Notes: generated by a model not told the origin, from the sequence alone. A stretch of DNA of 64,000 nt from Emticicia fluvialis (GCF_024793945.1 NZ_JANUSD010000001.1:186001-250000), one strand, 5' to 3'. Numbered from the stretch's first letter, positions 7,268 to 16,092 are shown. Program-made: numbers and translations.

Positions 7268-7339
7268 TGTTCCCGAAGGGATTCGAACCCCCATCATCAG
7301 AACCGGAATCTGACATTCTATCCATTGAACTACGGGAAC
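7268..7339 (-). tRNA. tRNA-Arg (anticodon CCG)
   Basis: The minus strand folds into a complete cloverleaf. The acceptor is GTTCCCG paired with CGGGAAC. The D arm is GTTC/GAAT. The anticodon stem is TCAGA/TCTGA with loop TTCCGGT and anticodon CCG reading CGG. The T arm has TTCGAAT. The discriminator is A at 7268 and CCA is not encoded. It is a single gene with its own terminator. Confidence 0.95.
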
Positions 7340-7385
7340 TTTCAACCGGATTGCAAAAATACAAAAATCTTTCTTTATTTACTAT

Positions 7386-7964
7386 TTAAGGATTTAAATG
7401 ATAACAACGCCGGCAGCGGGCCTCATAACTGTCAGATTCCCCCAACAAAACCTGCTGCGGGTCGGCTACTTTTCTGTATGAATAATGGGCAATATCGCCG
7501 CATACCACACAAATGGCATGTACCTTGGTTACATATTCTGCAATGGCCATCAGGTTCGGCATCGGGCCGAAGGGCACCCCTTTCGAATCCATATCTAAAC
7601 CGGCTACAATCACTCTTTTGCCTTGTTCGGCCAGTAAATTCACTATATCTACAATGCCTTCATCAAAAAACTGAGCTTCGTCAAGCCCCACTACTTCACA
7701 ATCGCTGGCTATTAATAGTATTTCTCCCGAAGTATTAACCGGTGTAGACCGAATGCTGGTCTGATTATGCGACACAATATCAGAATCATGATACCGGATA
7801 TCAATGGCTGGTTTAAAAATTTCAACCCTTTGCCTGGCAATTTTAGCACGGTTCAACCTCCTGATCAGCTCTTCGGTTTTTCCTGAAAACATAGAGCCGC
7901 AGATTACCTCTACCCAGCCTGCTTTCTGCCCTTGTATCCTGCCTCTTTTTGGTTCAATAAACAT
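7386..7964 (-). CDS. tdk: Thymidine kinase (type II)
   Basis: The 192-residue enzyme phosphorylates thymidine to dTMP in the salvage pathway. Visible signatures are the P-loop GSMFSGKT (23-30), the DEAQFF Walker B motif (95-100), the lasso segment near YEARCRRCYH, and four zinc-binding cysteines (152, 155, 184, 187). Length fits the type II family, although there is a short N-terminal extension (MFIEPKRGRIQGQKAG) before the core, as is common in Bacteroidota. It is cytoplasmic and monocistronic, lying between tRNA-Arg and a divergent hypothetical gene. Confidence 0.97.
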   Translation of the reverse strand: MFIEPKRGRIQGQKAGWVEVICGSMFSGKTEELIRRLNRAKIARQRVEIFKPAIDIRYHDSDIVSHNQTSIRSTPVNTSGEILLIASDCEVVGLDEAQFFDEGIVDIVNLLAEQGKRVIVAGLDMDSKGVPFGPMPNLMAIAEYVTKVHAICVVCGDIAHYSYRKVADPQQVLLGESDSYEARCRRCYHLNP

Positions 7965-8118
7965 TATTTAATTTATTTTTTCGTTCTTAGTAAAACTGGC
8001 AAAAAACTTGCAGTAATTTTACAGTTGGATAACAAAAAATAGTTTTCTGCAAAATTCCGGGCTGTTTTATACCTGGCAGCACCCTAACTATTTTAATACA
8101 AAACAAACAAATTTCAGA

Positions 8119-9339
8119 ATGTCTAACAAATTGAATTTGTCCGCCGTCGAACGGTACAGTAAGGCTTATGCCGCACAATTGTGCAATGATTTTTTTGCTC
8201 AGAATAAAGTTATTACTGGCAAGCAGATTCTTTCATTAAGTAGTATTCAGCAGGTAAATCTGCTCACTATAAAAGCATTATATGAGAAATGGCAGGCAGA
8301 CACCGAAAGAATGCGAAGCCCCTTCTTTGATTTCAATGCGCCGGAAGTAGAACAGGCATTAAAGAATTTTATGAATGTTGTTTCGCAGTTTATATCTGTG
8401 AAAAAAGAACATTTTGAACCCATGCTGGCACAAGCAGTGGCCGAAACACTGGTGTTGATTCTTGAGCCGCAAACGTTTTTTAAAGAACTGATGCGCAATC
8501 TGCCCGATTTCAGATTTACTCATCAGAGTGTTTCAGGTGTGGTTAAGTATATTCAGATAAATAAAGAGATACTGCCACAATTGTTAGAAAAACTCAACGG
8601 CAGTGAGTTTGTGTTTGCTAATCAGGCCATGGCCTGGATAGATGAAATGCCTTTGCAGGTGGAAAGCCCTGAGCCTTATCTGGCGTTATTTGCCGGAAAA
8701 GTTCCTGTGCCAGCCGAGCTCACTTCTTCTAATGATGAACAAGCGCCAGACCATCAAAATACGGATGCTATCGCTTCATTTTTTGAAGCCGAATTGAACA
8801 AACCAGTTATTGAACAGAAGATTGAGACCCCGATACCTGACGCAGCTCCTGTTTTTCAGGAGGTTGAATCTTATGCTCCGCAGGCCGAGCCTGCAAGAGT
8901 TGTGGCCGCAGAAACCGTGCCCCCACCCATATTTGAACAAAAATTGGGAGCCGTTATCTCAAAAATGAGTGATTCTTATGAAAAAACAGTAGCGAAAGAT
9001 ACGGAAGAGGTAAGGCTGAATGAAAAGCTGGGCACAGAAAGAAAAAGTCTTAATGACCAGGCCAAGGCTAACCGTACCATACTTGACCACCACCAGCATA
9101 ACCGGATTGAGGGTATCAACGCTGCCATTTCGCTCAACCAGCGGTTTTTGTTTACCAATAACCTTTTTGGTGGTAATATTCAGACATTCTCAAACGCACT
9201 TGATGAAATTGAATTATGTAAGGATTTCAGCGAAGCCAAAGAACTGATTCTTAAAAAGTATGTTCCACGCTACCTGTGGGACATCAAAAGCGCAGAGGCC
9301 GAAGAATTTATTGATATAGTGAAGCGCAGGTTCAATTAA
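8119..9339 (+). CDS. Conserved Bacteroidota hypothetical protein with mid-region acidic linker
   Basis: This 406-residue protein has no signal peptide or transmembrane segment. A helical N-terminal part (about 1-200) is followed by an acidic/proline-rich low-complexity linker (about 205-275) and a helical C-terminal domain. The latter contains INAAISLNQRFLFTNNLFGG and ends in EEFIDIVKRRFN, a pattern I recognise as recurring in uncharacterised Bacteroidota proteins. No catalytic motif is seen. It is probably cytoplasmic. It faces tdk divergently and is followed by a long terminator hairpin. Function is unknown. Confidence 0.8.
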   Translation: MSNKLNLSAVERYSKAYAAQLCNDFFAQNKVITGKQILSLSSIQQVNLLTIKALYEKWQADTERMRSPFFDFNAPEVEQALKNFMNVVSQFISVKKEHFEPMLAQAVAETLVLILEPQTFFKELMRNLPDFRFTHQSVSGVVKYIQINKEILPQLLEKLNGSEFVFANQAMAWIDEMPLQVESPEPYLALFAGKVPVPAELTSSNDEQAPDHQNTDAIASFFEAELNKPVIEQKIETPIPDAAPVFQEVESYAPQAEPARVVAAETVPPPIFEQKLGAVISKMSDSYEKTVAKDTEEVRLNEKLGTERKSLNDQAKANRTILDHHQHNRIEGINAAISLNQRFLFTNNLFGGNIQTFSNALDEIELCKDFSEAKELILKKYVPRYLWDIKSAEAEEFIDIVKRRFN

Positions 9340-9358
9340 TGCTTTGAATTGTGCCGTT

Positions 9359-9424
9359 AACCCTGTATTTTGCTCCAAAATTTTAACGCTTTGGCTAAAA
9401 TTGGAGAAAAGTACAGGGTTTTTC
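9359..9424 (+). terminator. Long terminator hairpin overlapping the next gene's apparent start
   Basis: AACCCTGTA (9359-9367) pairs with TACAGGGTT (9412-9420). Inside, CTCCAA and TTTTA pair with TAAAATTGGAG. TTTTT follows. It is well placed to end the transcript of the 8119-9339 gene, yet the open frame of the next gene starts inside it. Confidence 0.65.
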
Positions 9425-10263
9425 TTTGTTCGCAGATAAGCCTTATTCTCATATCCCTAATCACGCTGTTTAGAACTTCTCAATGCAATGCATCAGGCGA
9501 GCCTTTTCCTATAGGCGCCAGAAGCTGGGGCATGGCCAATGCTGTTACAGCCGTTGCCGACAAACAATCTGTTTTTAATAATCCGGCCGGGCTGGCTTTT
9601 CTTGACCACCATTTTATCAGTACAGCTTACCATAGCCGGTATAATATGGCGGGGCTGCAGACATTTGCTTTAGGAGGCAATTTTTCGGCCAAATGGGCCA
9701 AAGCAGGACTTGACGTAGAGCGGTTTGGCGATAAACTTTATAACGAACAAAAATTAGGGTTGTCGCTGGCCAAAAGCACCGGCAGGGTAGCGCTGGGCCT
9801 GAAAGTATCCTACCTGCAGGCCGCTATCGAAAATTTTGCTGTTAAACAAACATTTCTTACCCAGTTTGGGGTAATGGCTAAATTGAGCTCTACGGTTAAT
9901 ATGGGCTTTCATGCGTATAATTTAACCGGGGCAAGGCTCTTTCTTTCGCAACGAATTCCTACGGTTTTACGGTTTGGGTTTTCTTACCAGCCGGGTAAAC
10001 AATTGCTGTTGGTGAGCGAGGCAGAAAAAGATATTGTTTTGCCATTGGTCTATAAAGCAGGGCTTGAGTATCAACTGGTTAAAAACTTTTATATCCGTTC
10101 GGGTATTACTTCGCGTATCAATAATGTGCATTTCGGTTTTGGTTTTCAGTCAAAACAGTTTATTTTTGATTACGCCGCCAGTAATCATTCTTTATTAGGG
10201 TTTTCTCATCACCTATCGTTGGCCTATCAGCTTAAAAGTATCAAACAAAACTTATCAGAATGA
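9370..10263 (+). CDS. PorV/PorQ-like outer-membrane beta-barrel protein
   Basis: The protein carries a signal-peptide-like hydrophobic segment (ISLILISLITLF) and then the GARSWGMANAVTAVADKQSVFNNPAGLA motif found at the N-terminus of FadL-like and PorV-like barrels. Alternating beta-strand patterns follow to the C-terminus. It is therefore predicted to sit in the outer membrane. No ATG lies upstream of the signal peptide: TTG codons at 9370 and 9391 are the candidate starts, and both lie within a terminator-like hairpin, so the start is unresolved. The stop overlaps the start of the hydroxyacid dehydrogenase gene (ATGA), implying coupling. Whether it serves type IX secretion is unknown. Confidence 0.75.
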   Translation: MLQNFNALAKIGEKYRVFLCSQISLILISLITLFRTSQCNASGEPFPIGARSWGMANAVTAVADKQSVFNNPAGLAFLDHHFISTAYHSRYNMAGLQTFALGGNFSAKWAKAGLDVERFGDKLYNEQKLGLSLAKSTGRVALGLKVSYLQAAIENFAVKQTFLTQFGVMAKLSSTVNMGFHAYNLTGARLFLSQRIPTVLRFGFSYQPGKQLLLVSEAEKDIVLPLVYKAGLEYQLVKNFYIRSGITSRINNVHFGFGFQSKQFIFDYAASNHSLLGFSHHLSLAYQLKSIKQNLSE

Positions 10264-11243
10264 AAATAACATTTTTTAGTACCAAGCCTTACGACAAAGA
10301 TTCGTTTGAGCGATACAATAGTGTGCATCAGATTGAATTCTATGAGGTGGCTTTGAACGAACATTCTGTGCGTCTGGCTGAAGGGTCAGAGGCCGTTTGT
10401 GTGTTTGTAAACGACCATCTGAATGCCACGGTTATAAGTAAACTTAAAAAACTGGGTATTAAACTGGTTGCCCTCAGATGCGCCGGCTTTAATAATGTAG
10501 ATTTGCAGGCCGCGGCTCATGAGGGCGTCAGGATTGTGAGGGTGCCGGCCTACTCGCCCTATGCAGTGGCAGAACACGCACTGGCATTGGTAATGACCCT
10601 GAACCGCAAAACCCATAAGGCATATAACCGGGTTAGAGAAGGAAACTTCTCTTTAGAAAAACTGACCGGATTTGACTTATACCGTAAAACCGTTGGGGTA
10701 GTAGGTACGGGTAAAATTGGTGGGGTGTTTGCCCGTATTATGCTCGGGCTGGGTTGTAAAGTACTGGCCTACGACCAACACAATGATGCGGAGCTGATAA
10801 CCGCCGGAGTAACTTATGTGCCTTTTGATGAGCTTCTGGCAGAGGCAGATATCCTTTCATTACATTGCCCCCTGCTGGATACCACGCGACATCTGATTAA
10901 CGAGGGTTCGCTGGCAAAAATGAAAAGAGGTATGATGCTCATTAATACCAGCCGGGGCGGGTTGATAGACACCCATGCCGTGGTTGAAGCGCTGAAAAAT
11001 AAAATTATAGGCTACCTGGGCATTGATGTGTATGAACAGGAAGAGAATATTTTCTTCAACGATTTGTCGGAACAGATACTGCAAGATGACACGCTGGCAC
11101 GCCTCATGACCTTCCCGAATGTGATTATTACTTCGCACCAGGGGTTTCTTACAGAAGAGGCCCTTACCCAGATTGCACTGGTTACGCTGCAAAATATAAG
11201 CGATTTTGAGCACCAAAAGCCATTGGCAAACGAAGTGAAATAG
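10260..11243 (+). CDS. ldhA: D-2-hydroxyacid dehydrogenase (D-lactate dehydrogenase type)
   Basis: The 327-residue NAD-dependent enzyme interconverts a 2-oxoacid, most likely pyruvate, and its D-2-hydroxyacid. It shows the Rossmann GTGKIG motif (149-154) with Asp172 as NAD-specificity residue, and the catalytic set Arg232 (NTSRGG), Glu261 (DVYEQEE) and His293 (TSHQGF). Overall it resembles LdhA (fermentative D-LDH) in length and N-terminal sequence. The start codon overlaps the stop of the PorV-like gene. Substrate assignment to lactate rests on family resemblance only. Cytoplasmic. Confidence 0.9.
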   Translation: MKITFFSTKPYDKDSFERYNSVHQIEFYEVALNEHSVRLAEGSEAVCVFVNDHLNATVISKLKKLGIKLVALRCAGFNNVDLQAAAHEGVRIVRVPAYSPYAVAEHALALVMTLNRKTHKAYNRVREGNFSLEKLTGFDLYRKTVGVVGTGKIGGVFARIMLGLGCKVLAYDQHNDAELITAGVTYVPFDELLAEADILSLHCPLLDTTRHLINEGSLAKMKRGMMLINTSRGGLIDTHAVVEALKNKIIGYLGIDVYEQEENIFFNDLSEQILQDDTLARLMTFPNVIITSHQGFLTEEALTQIALVTLQNISDFEHQKPLANEVK

Positions 11244-11301
11244 CCGGGAACTTTTACTTGCCGGATATTGATTTTATAGCTAAACTCAATACTTAACAGA
11301 T

Positions 11302-11973
11302 ATGATTCAGCCTCAGACTATTCAGTTTTTAGCAGACTTAAAAGAGAATAATAACAAGCCCTGGTTTGATGCCAACCGTAAAACCTACGAAACAGCCAAG
11401 CAGAACTTTATTGAGGTTGTAGATTTACTCATTAAAGGTTTAGGAAAGTTTGATAAAAGTATTGAGGAGACGGATTTGAAAGCTAAAGACTGCGTTTTCA
11501 GAATTAACCGTGATGTACGGTTTTCAAAAGATAAGTCGCCCTATAAAACTAATTTCGGTGCATGGTTTACAGCCGGTGGCAAAAAGTCTGGCGGTGCAGG
11601 TTATTATCTGCATATTGATGCCAATGAGTGTTTTTTTGCCGGGGGTATCTGGATGCCCGAAAACAATGAGTTAAAAAAGATTCGTGACGAAATTGATTAC
11701 AACTTTGAAGAAATAAAAGGCATTACCGAAGCCCCGGATTTTAAAAAGTATTTCCCTGCAGGCCTGGACAGAGAAGCTGCTACTGTCCGCCCGCCGAAAG
11801 GATACGATGAGTCTAACCCGGCCATTGAGTTGCTGAAACTGAAAAGCTTTACGGTTTCAGATACTTTTGAGGTAGCTGAGGCGCTCAAAAAAGACTTTGT
11901 GCCGGCTGTTCTGCAAGGTTTTGAGGCTATCTACCCCTTTATTGTTTTTCTGAACAGAGCCATTAAAGGATAA
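11302..11973 (+). CDS. DUF2461-family protein
   Basis: The 223-residue protein contains the DUF2461 (TIGR02453) signatures FLADLKENNNKPWFDANRKTYE near the N-terminus, the FRINRDVRFSKDKSPYKTN motif in the middle, and YYLHIDANECFFAGGIWMPE. The family is widespread and of unknown function, and its conserved charged residues suggest an enzyme or nucleotide-binding role. It stands alone, with 58 bp separating it from the dehydrogenase gene. Confidence 0.92.
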   Translation: MIQPQTIQFLADLKENNNKPWFDANRKTYETAKQNFIEVVDLLIKGLGKFDKSIEETDLKAKDCVFRINRDVRFSKDKSPYKTNFGAWFTAGGKKSGGAGYYLHIDANECFFAGGIWMPENNELKKIRDEIDYNFEEIKGITEAPDFKKYFPAGLDREAATVRPPKGYDESNPAIELLKLKSFTVSDTFEVAEALKKDFVPAVLQGFEAIYPFIVFLNRAIKG

Positions 11974-12025
11974 TTTTGAGTGGTGATGAGTAATTATCAA
12001 GGGTTGAACTTTTTATAAATTATAT

Positions 12026-12045
12026 ATGTATATACATTGAATGTA
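12026..12045 (+). promoter_or_regulatory. Overlapping palindromes upstream of the pirin cluster
   Basis: ATGTATATACAT (12026-12037) is a perfect 12-bp palindrome. It overlaps TACATT-G-AATGTA (12033-12045). The pair lies 15 bp upstream of the first pirin gene and could be an operator for a dimeric regulator. No regulator gene is adjacent. Confidence 0.35.
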
Positions 12046-12059
12046 AATGTATTAAATTT

Positions 12060-12776
12060 ATGAAAACCATATATTATAAAGCCGATGAAAGAGGCCATGC
12101 GAACCATGGCTGGTTAGATGCCTGGCACTCATTTAGTTTTGCGGGTTTCCACGACCCGGCAAAGGTGCATTTTGGTGCGCTAAGGGTATTAAATGATGAT
12201 AAAATAGCAGGCGGCCGTGGCTTTGGCATGCACCCGCACGACAACATGGAGATTGTAACCATTCCGCTTTCGGGTGAATTAGAACATGAAGATAGCATGG
12301 GTAACCTCGGGAGCATCAGCAAAGGCGAAGTGCAGGTGATGTCGGCTGGCACGGGAATTTACCATTCAGAAAGAAACAAAAACATAGATAAAGCGCTGAC
12401 CCTCTTGCAGATTTGGGTTTTTCCGAAGGTTAGAGACATAGAACCCAGATATGACCAGCGGGCGTTTCCGATTGAAGGCAGGGTTAATCAATTTCAGACA
12501 CTGGTTTCACCCATAGGTAGCAATGACGGAGCGATGGGTATTAATCAGGATGCCTGGTTTTCACTCATTAATCTGGACGCCGATAAACAGGCAGATTATT
12601 CTGTTAAACTAAATAATAACGGTGTATACGCCTTCTTAATAGACGGAGAAGCCCTAATAAACGGCCAGCAGCTGGCGCGCAGAGACGCCTTGGGTATAAG
12701 TGAAACCACCGATATACATATCAAAGCCAAAACAAACGCTGAGATTCTTCTGATTGACGTTCCGATGTCTTTCTGA
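12060..12776 (+). CDS. Pirin-family protein (YhhW-like)
   Basis: The 238-residue bicupin matches YhhW-type pirins: HGWLDAWHSFSFAGFHDPAKVHFGALRVLNDD at the N-terminus and the metal-site motif MHPHDNMEIVTIPLSGELEHEDS with His-x-His and downstream HSE (YHSERN). E. coli YhhW is a quercetin 2,3-dioxygenase in vitro, and the physiological role is uncertain. It is the first gene of a pirin, flavin reductase, pirin cluster on one strand, with short gaps, so it is probably co-transcribed. Cytoplasmic. Confidence 0.93.
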   Translation: MKTIYYKADERGHANHGWLDAWHSFSFAGFHDPAKVHFGALRVLNDDKIAGGRGFGMHPHDNMEIVTIPLSGELEHEDSMGNLGSISKGEVQVMSAGTGIYHSERNKNIDKALTLLQIWVFPKVRDIEPRYDQRAFPIEGRVNQFQTLVSPIGSNDGAMGINQDAWFSLINLDADKQADYSVKLNNNGVYAFLIDGEALINGQQLARRDALGISETTDIHIKAKTNAEILLIDVPMSF

Positions 12777-12802
12777 TGGTCTTGTCCATAAACTTAAGAA
12801 AA

Positions 12803-13369
12803 ATGAAAATTGAAATCATTTCAGGAAGCCCACGAAAAGAAAGTGTTACGGTTCGCGTAGCAAAGTATCTGCAGAAACATCTGAGCGGAATAACAGATGC
12901 TTCGGTGAACATTATTGACATGAAAGAACACGATTTGCCCTTTGTTCAGAAGGTATGGACATCAATAGATGCCGTTCCGGAAGAATGGAAAGAACTGGCA
13001 CAACGTGTGTTTTCGGCAGATGCTTTTATTCTGGTAACACCCGAATACAACGGTGGGTATTCTCCTGCAATGAAAAATCTGTTAGACCATTTCCCGAAGC
13101 AATTACATAAACCCTTCGGCATTGTAACGGCATCGCCCGGAGCAATGGGAGGCATGCGGGCCAGCCAGCAAATGATAAATCTGGTGGCAGCTTTATTCGG
13201 TGTGGCCTCGCCACACATGCTGATTGTACCGGCCGTAGACAAAAAATTTGATGCCGAGGCCAATCTGACAGACCCAGCTTTTTTTAAAGCCATTGAGCTT
13301 TTTACCAACGAATACCTTTGGCTGGTAAACCGGATAGTAGCTCCAAAAGAGGTAGAACCCCATGCTTAG
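12803..13369 (+). CDS. NAD(P)H-dependent FMN reductase
   Basis: The chosen ATG gives a 188-residue flavodoxin-fold protein starting MKIEIISGSPRKES, where GSPRKES binds the FMN phosphate. The second signature, TPEYNGGYSPAMKNLLDH, is the YNxxxPxxLKNxxD motif of the NADPH-dependent FMN/azo/chromate reductase family. An upstream in-frame ATG at 12776 overlaps the pirin stop but would add nine residues before the first beta strand. It sits between two pirin genes, which suggests a shared role in quinone, flavonoid or redox-stress metabolism. Confidence 0.9.
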   Translation: MKIEIISGSPRKESVTVRVAKYLQKHLSGITDASVNIIDMKEHDLPFVQKVWTSIDAVPEEWKELAQRVFSADAFILVTPEYNGGYSPAMKNLLDHFPKQLHKPFGIVTASPGAMGGMRASQQMINLVAALFGVASPHMLIVPAVDKKFDAEANLTDPAFFKAIELFTNEYLWLVNRIVAPKEVEPHA

Positions 13370-13401
13370 CCCCGGCAAAAGCCATCTAAATTATTGCCAA
13401 A

Positions 13402-14256
13402 ATGAAAGCGCGTAACATTCAATACATCAGTTTGGGGCATGATGTTCAGGTAGGCCACATGCTGGTAAAACAACCTTTACCTGCCAGGGATATCAGGCAG
13501 GTGAGTCCATTTTTGTTATTACATCATGCTGTACCTACGTATCATAGCCCCGCTCATAGCAACCCCCGTTTGAGCCCGCATCCTCACCGTGGGTTTGAGC
13601 CAGTTACTTTTTTGTTTCAGGGAAAAATTCATCATAAAGATTCGCTGGGCAATGAAGGATTCCTGAATGCCGGTGATGTGCAGTGGATGACCTCAGGCAA
13701 GGGAATTATTCACTCTGAAGGCCCATCTGCCGAGTTCTTGCAGGCAGGAGGGAATTTTGAGTTAGTACAACTCTGGGTTAATTTGCCCCGCGCGCACAAA
13801 ATGACACAGCCCAAGTACCAGCACCTGACCAAAGACACCATGCCGGTATTGACAGAAGAAGGCATAGAAATGCAATTGGTAGCAGGTAATTACAAAGGCA
13901 AAACCGGACCAGCCTCTACTTTCTCGCCTATGCTGGCCATGATGGTTAATTTTGAGGCAGGTGCCAGAACTTTCTTTGAAATTCCGGCTTCTTATAATGC
14001 ACTTTTATATGTGCTTGACGGACAGATAAAAACCAACGAAACCACCGTTGAAAAGTTGAATATGGTTACTTTTGACCACGAAGGAGAAGGCATAGACTTT
14101 GAGGCCATTACCAAAGGCAAGCTGTTGCTGCTGGCCGGAGAACCCATTCAGGAGCCGCTTTCTACCTATGGCCCGTTTGTAATGAATTACCCAGCCGAAC
14201 TGAAGCAGGCTATTGAAGATTATGAACTAGGGCGAATGGGTGTATTGGAAGATTAA
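13402..14256 (+). CDS. Pirin-family protein (classical type)
   Basis: The 284-residue bicupin has the longer classical pirin layout. The Fe-binding motif HPHRGFEPVTFLFQGKIHHKDS provides two His, a third His and a Glu appears in IIHSEG, and the C-terminal cupin ends with PFVMNYPAELKQAIEDY. It is a different subfamily from the YhhW-like protein two genes upstream. Pirins may act as redox sensors or dioxygenases. It ends the cluster and two terminator hairpins follow. Confidence 0.93.
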   Translation: MKARNIQYISLGHDVQVGHMLVKQPLPARDIRQVSPFLLLHHAVPTYHSPAHSNPRLSPHPHRGFEPVTFLFQGKIHHKDSLGNEGFLNAGDVQWMTSGKGIIHSEGPSAEFLQAGGNFELVQLWVNLPRAHKMTQPKYQHLTKDTMPVLTEEGIEMQLVAGNYKGKTGPASTFSPMLAMMVNFEAGARTFFEIPASYNALLYVLDGQIKTNETTVEKLNMVTFDHEGEGIDFEAITKGKLLLLAGEPIQEPLSTYGPFVMNYPAELKQAIEDYELGRMGVLED

Positions 14257-14268
14257 TTGGTTCTATTT

Positions 14269-14311
14269 ATCCCCGGTATAGATTAAGTCTTGCCGGGGAT
14301 TTTTCTTTTTT
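14269..14311 (+). terminator. Terminator of the pirin cluster
   Basis: ATCCCCGG (14269-14276) pairs with CCGGGGAT (14293-14300) and is followed by TTTTCTTTTTT. It begins 13 bp after the stop codon. Confidence 0.8.
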
Positions 14312-14350
14312 ACAGGTAATTAAACCGCATATCGCCGCCTAATAAACCGG

Positions 14351-14376
14351 AAAGGTGGCCAGAAGCCACCTTTTTT
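14351..14376. terminator. Second, bidirectional hairpin between pirin and DinB genes
   Basis: GGTGGC (14354-14359) pairs with GCCACC (14365-14370), with an A-run before it and six T after it. It can serve both converging transcripts, although the T-run is better for the plus strand. Confidence 0.6.
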
Positions 14377-14857
14377 ATGCACTATAAACATTCTCAAACT
14401 GGCTGCTTAAACCTGCATCAGGCAGAATTACTTTCAGGTGGTGTTTCAGGTGCTCCACATAATCTTCCATAATAAAGGCCAGTGTAAAAGGATTACACCC
14501 ATCAATGCGGATGGTATGCTGCAAATAATCTGCGTTCACGGTCTCTATTATATGCGCTATGTGCAGGTTATAGGCATACCAGAAAGACACAATCTCTTGC
14601 CAGTTTCGGTTATTATATGCCTGTAGGGTTACCCATGAGTCCTGCGTGTAACCCACAAATTCCACGTGCGGTTGTGCCATTGCTCTCACAAACTTATGCT
14701 GGTTGTTGCTGGCAGAATCTATCAGATGCCCCAGAATCTCTTTTTTCGACCATTTATGCGGTTGGGGTTTTGCTCCGGCTTCTTCTTCCGTAATCCCCTG
14801 AAGCGCAGGTAACACTTGCACAAGGGTTTGGCGCAGGTAATCGGCAACGGATTTCAT
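14375..14857 (-). CDS. DinB-superfamily protein
   Basis: The chosen start gives 160 residues beginning MKSVADYLRQ. The protein shows the DinB four-helix bundle pattern with metal-binding histidines: HKWSKKEILGHLIDSA near residue 48-63 and the late EDYVEHLKHHLKVIL. DinB-like proteins are thiol-dependent or metal-dependent hydrolases and transferases of uncertain substrates. A 30-residue N-terminal extension in the open frame contains no family sequence and overlaps the divergent methyltransferase promoter, so it is excluded. Confidence 0.85.
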   Translation of the reverse strand: MKSVADYLRQTLVQVLPALQGITEEEAGAKPQPHKWSKKEILGHLIDSASNNQHKFVRAMAQPHVEFVGYTQDSWVTLQAYNNRNWQEIVSFWYAYNLHIAHIIETVNADYLQHTIRIDGCNPFTLAFIMEDYVEHLKHHLKVILPDAGLSSQFENVYSA

Positions 14858-14946
14858 TTTATTGGTATATTTGTGGTTGATGCTGATGCTATGATGGGCA
14901 AACATCTGCTTTGTGGATAGGGTTCCTTTTTTAAACGAACAGAACA

Positions 14947-15531
14947 ATGCTTACAGAGGAATATTGGAGCGAAAGATACAAAACCGGCCAGACAGGCTGG
15001 GATATTGGCTATGTTTCCACACCTTTGAAAACCTACTTTGACCAACTGACGGATAGGTCAATAGCCATTCTGGTTCCCGGATGTGGTAACTCTTATGAGG
15101 CCGAATATTTGCTGCAACAAGGTTTTACCAATATCACACTCATTGATATTTCGGCGGTTTTAGTAGAACGTTTGCAGAGAAATTTACAATTTTACATTCA
15201 AAATGGCAGTTGTAGGGTAATCCATCAGGATTTCTTCACGCATCAGGGGCAGTATAATCTGATTATTGAGCAAACGTTTTTATCAGCATTAGACCCTTCA
15301 TTACGATCAAAATATGCTGAGCAGATGTATAATCTGCTTAAGCCGAAAGGCAGGCTGGCAGGTGTAATTTTTGATTTTACGTTTGCGGGTGGGCCGCCAT
15401 TTGGTGGCTCAAAAGAAGAATACCTTGAGATGTTCAAGCCTTATTTTCAGCCTGTAATTTTTGAGAGGTGCTACAATTCTATTCCGCCGCGGGCAGGGAA
15501 CGAATTGTTCATCAGACTTGATAAACTATAA
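14947..15531 (+). CDS. SAM-dependent methyltransferase, TPMT-like
   Basis: The 194-residue protein resembles the thiopurine S-methyltransferase/ thiol methyltransferase family (PF05724): WSERYKTGQTGWDIG at the start, SAM-binding ILVPGCGNSYEAEYL, the acidic motif LIDIS, and EQTFLSALDPSLR. The family transfers methyl groups to thiols, halides or tellurite/selenite, and the substrate here is not determinable. It is divergent from DinB and followed 39 bp later by the thioesterase gene, so the two may be co-transcribed. Confidence 0.88.
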   Translation: MLTEEYWSERYKTGQTGWDIGYVSTPLKTYFDQLTDRSIAILVPGCGNSYEAEYLLQQGFTNITLIDISAVLVERLQRNLQFYIQNGSCRVIHQDFFTHQGQYNLIIEQTFLSALDPSLRSKYAEQMYNLLKPKGRLAGVIFDFTFAGGPPFGGSKEEYLEMFKPYFQPVIFERCYNSIPPRAGNELFIRLDKL

Positions 15532-15570
15532 AAACCAAATCAACAAACCATATTTTTGAAAAAACAGTTT

Positions 15571-16092
15571 ATGCAAAAAGTACGTAAAGCACAAGATTCG
15601 CTTACAGTAATGACCGAGATGGTTTTCCCGAACGACACCAATACCTTGGGAAACCTGATGGGAGGGAATTTAATGAGAATGCTCGATATTGCCGGAGCCA
15701 TTGCGGCACAAAAGCACTGTAACCGGATAGTGGTAACGGCCTCGGTCGATAATGTTTCTTTTAAAGAAGCCATTCCTTTAGGCTCGGTAGTTACCCTGCA
15801 AGCCAAAGTAACCAGGGCTTTTAACTCATCATTAGAAGTAGGGATTGACGTGTGGGCTGAAAATATACCTGCCGGAACCCGGATTTATACCAATAAGGCT
15901 TTTATGACTTTTGTGGCAGTAGACCAGACCGGCCGGCCGATAGAAGTACCTGCGGTAGAACCCGAAACAGCCGAAGAAAAAGAATTATATGCTGGTGCGC
16001 TTCGCAGGCGACAGCTAAGGCTTGTGCTGGCAGGGAGAATGAAACCCGAAGAAGCACACGAACTGAAAGAGATATTTCAATTAAACGCATAG
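15571..16092 (+). CDS. Acyl-CoA thioesterase (hotdog fold, YciA/BFIT-like)
   Basis: The ATG at 15571 gives 173 residues, and a TTG at 15556 in frame is an alternative. The protein has the hotdog-thioesterase core: VFPNDTNTLGNLMGGNLMRMLDIAGAIAA, where the conserved Asn/Asp and MDxA-like segment form the active site, then VTASVDNVSFKEAIPLGSVVTLQAKV. It hydrolyses acyl-CoA to free acid and CoA. The C-terminal arginine-rich helix (RRRQLRL) is typical of the family. A strong terminator overlaps its stop codon. Confidence 0.92.
   Translation: MQKVRKAQDSLTVMTEMVFPNDTNTLGNLMGGNLMRMLDIAGAIAAQKHCNRIVVTASVDNVSFKEAIPLGSVVTLQAKVTRAFNSSLEVGIDVWAENIPAGTRIYTNKAFMTFVAVDQTGRPIEVPAVEPETAEEKELYAGALRRRQLRLVLAGRMKPEEAHELKEIFQLNA

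Noticed and set aside
7265..7738. A plus-strand open frame across the tRNA and thymidine kinase
   Set aside because: It is antisense to two certain genes and shows no family resemblance.
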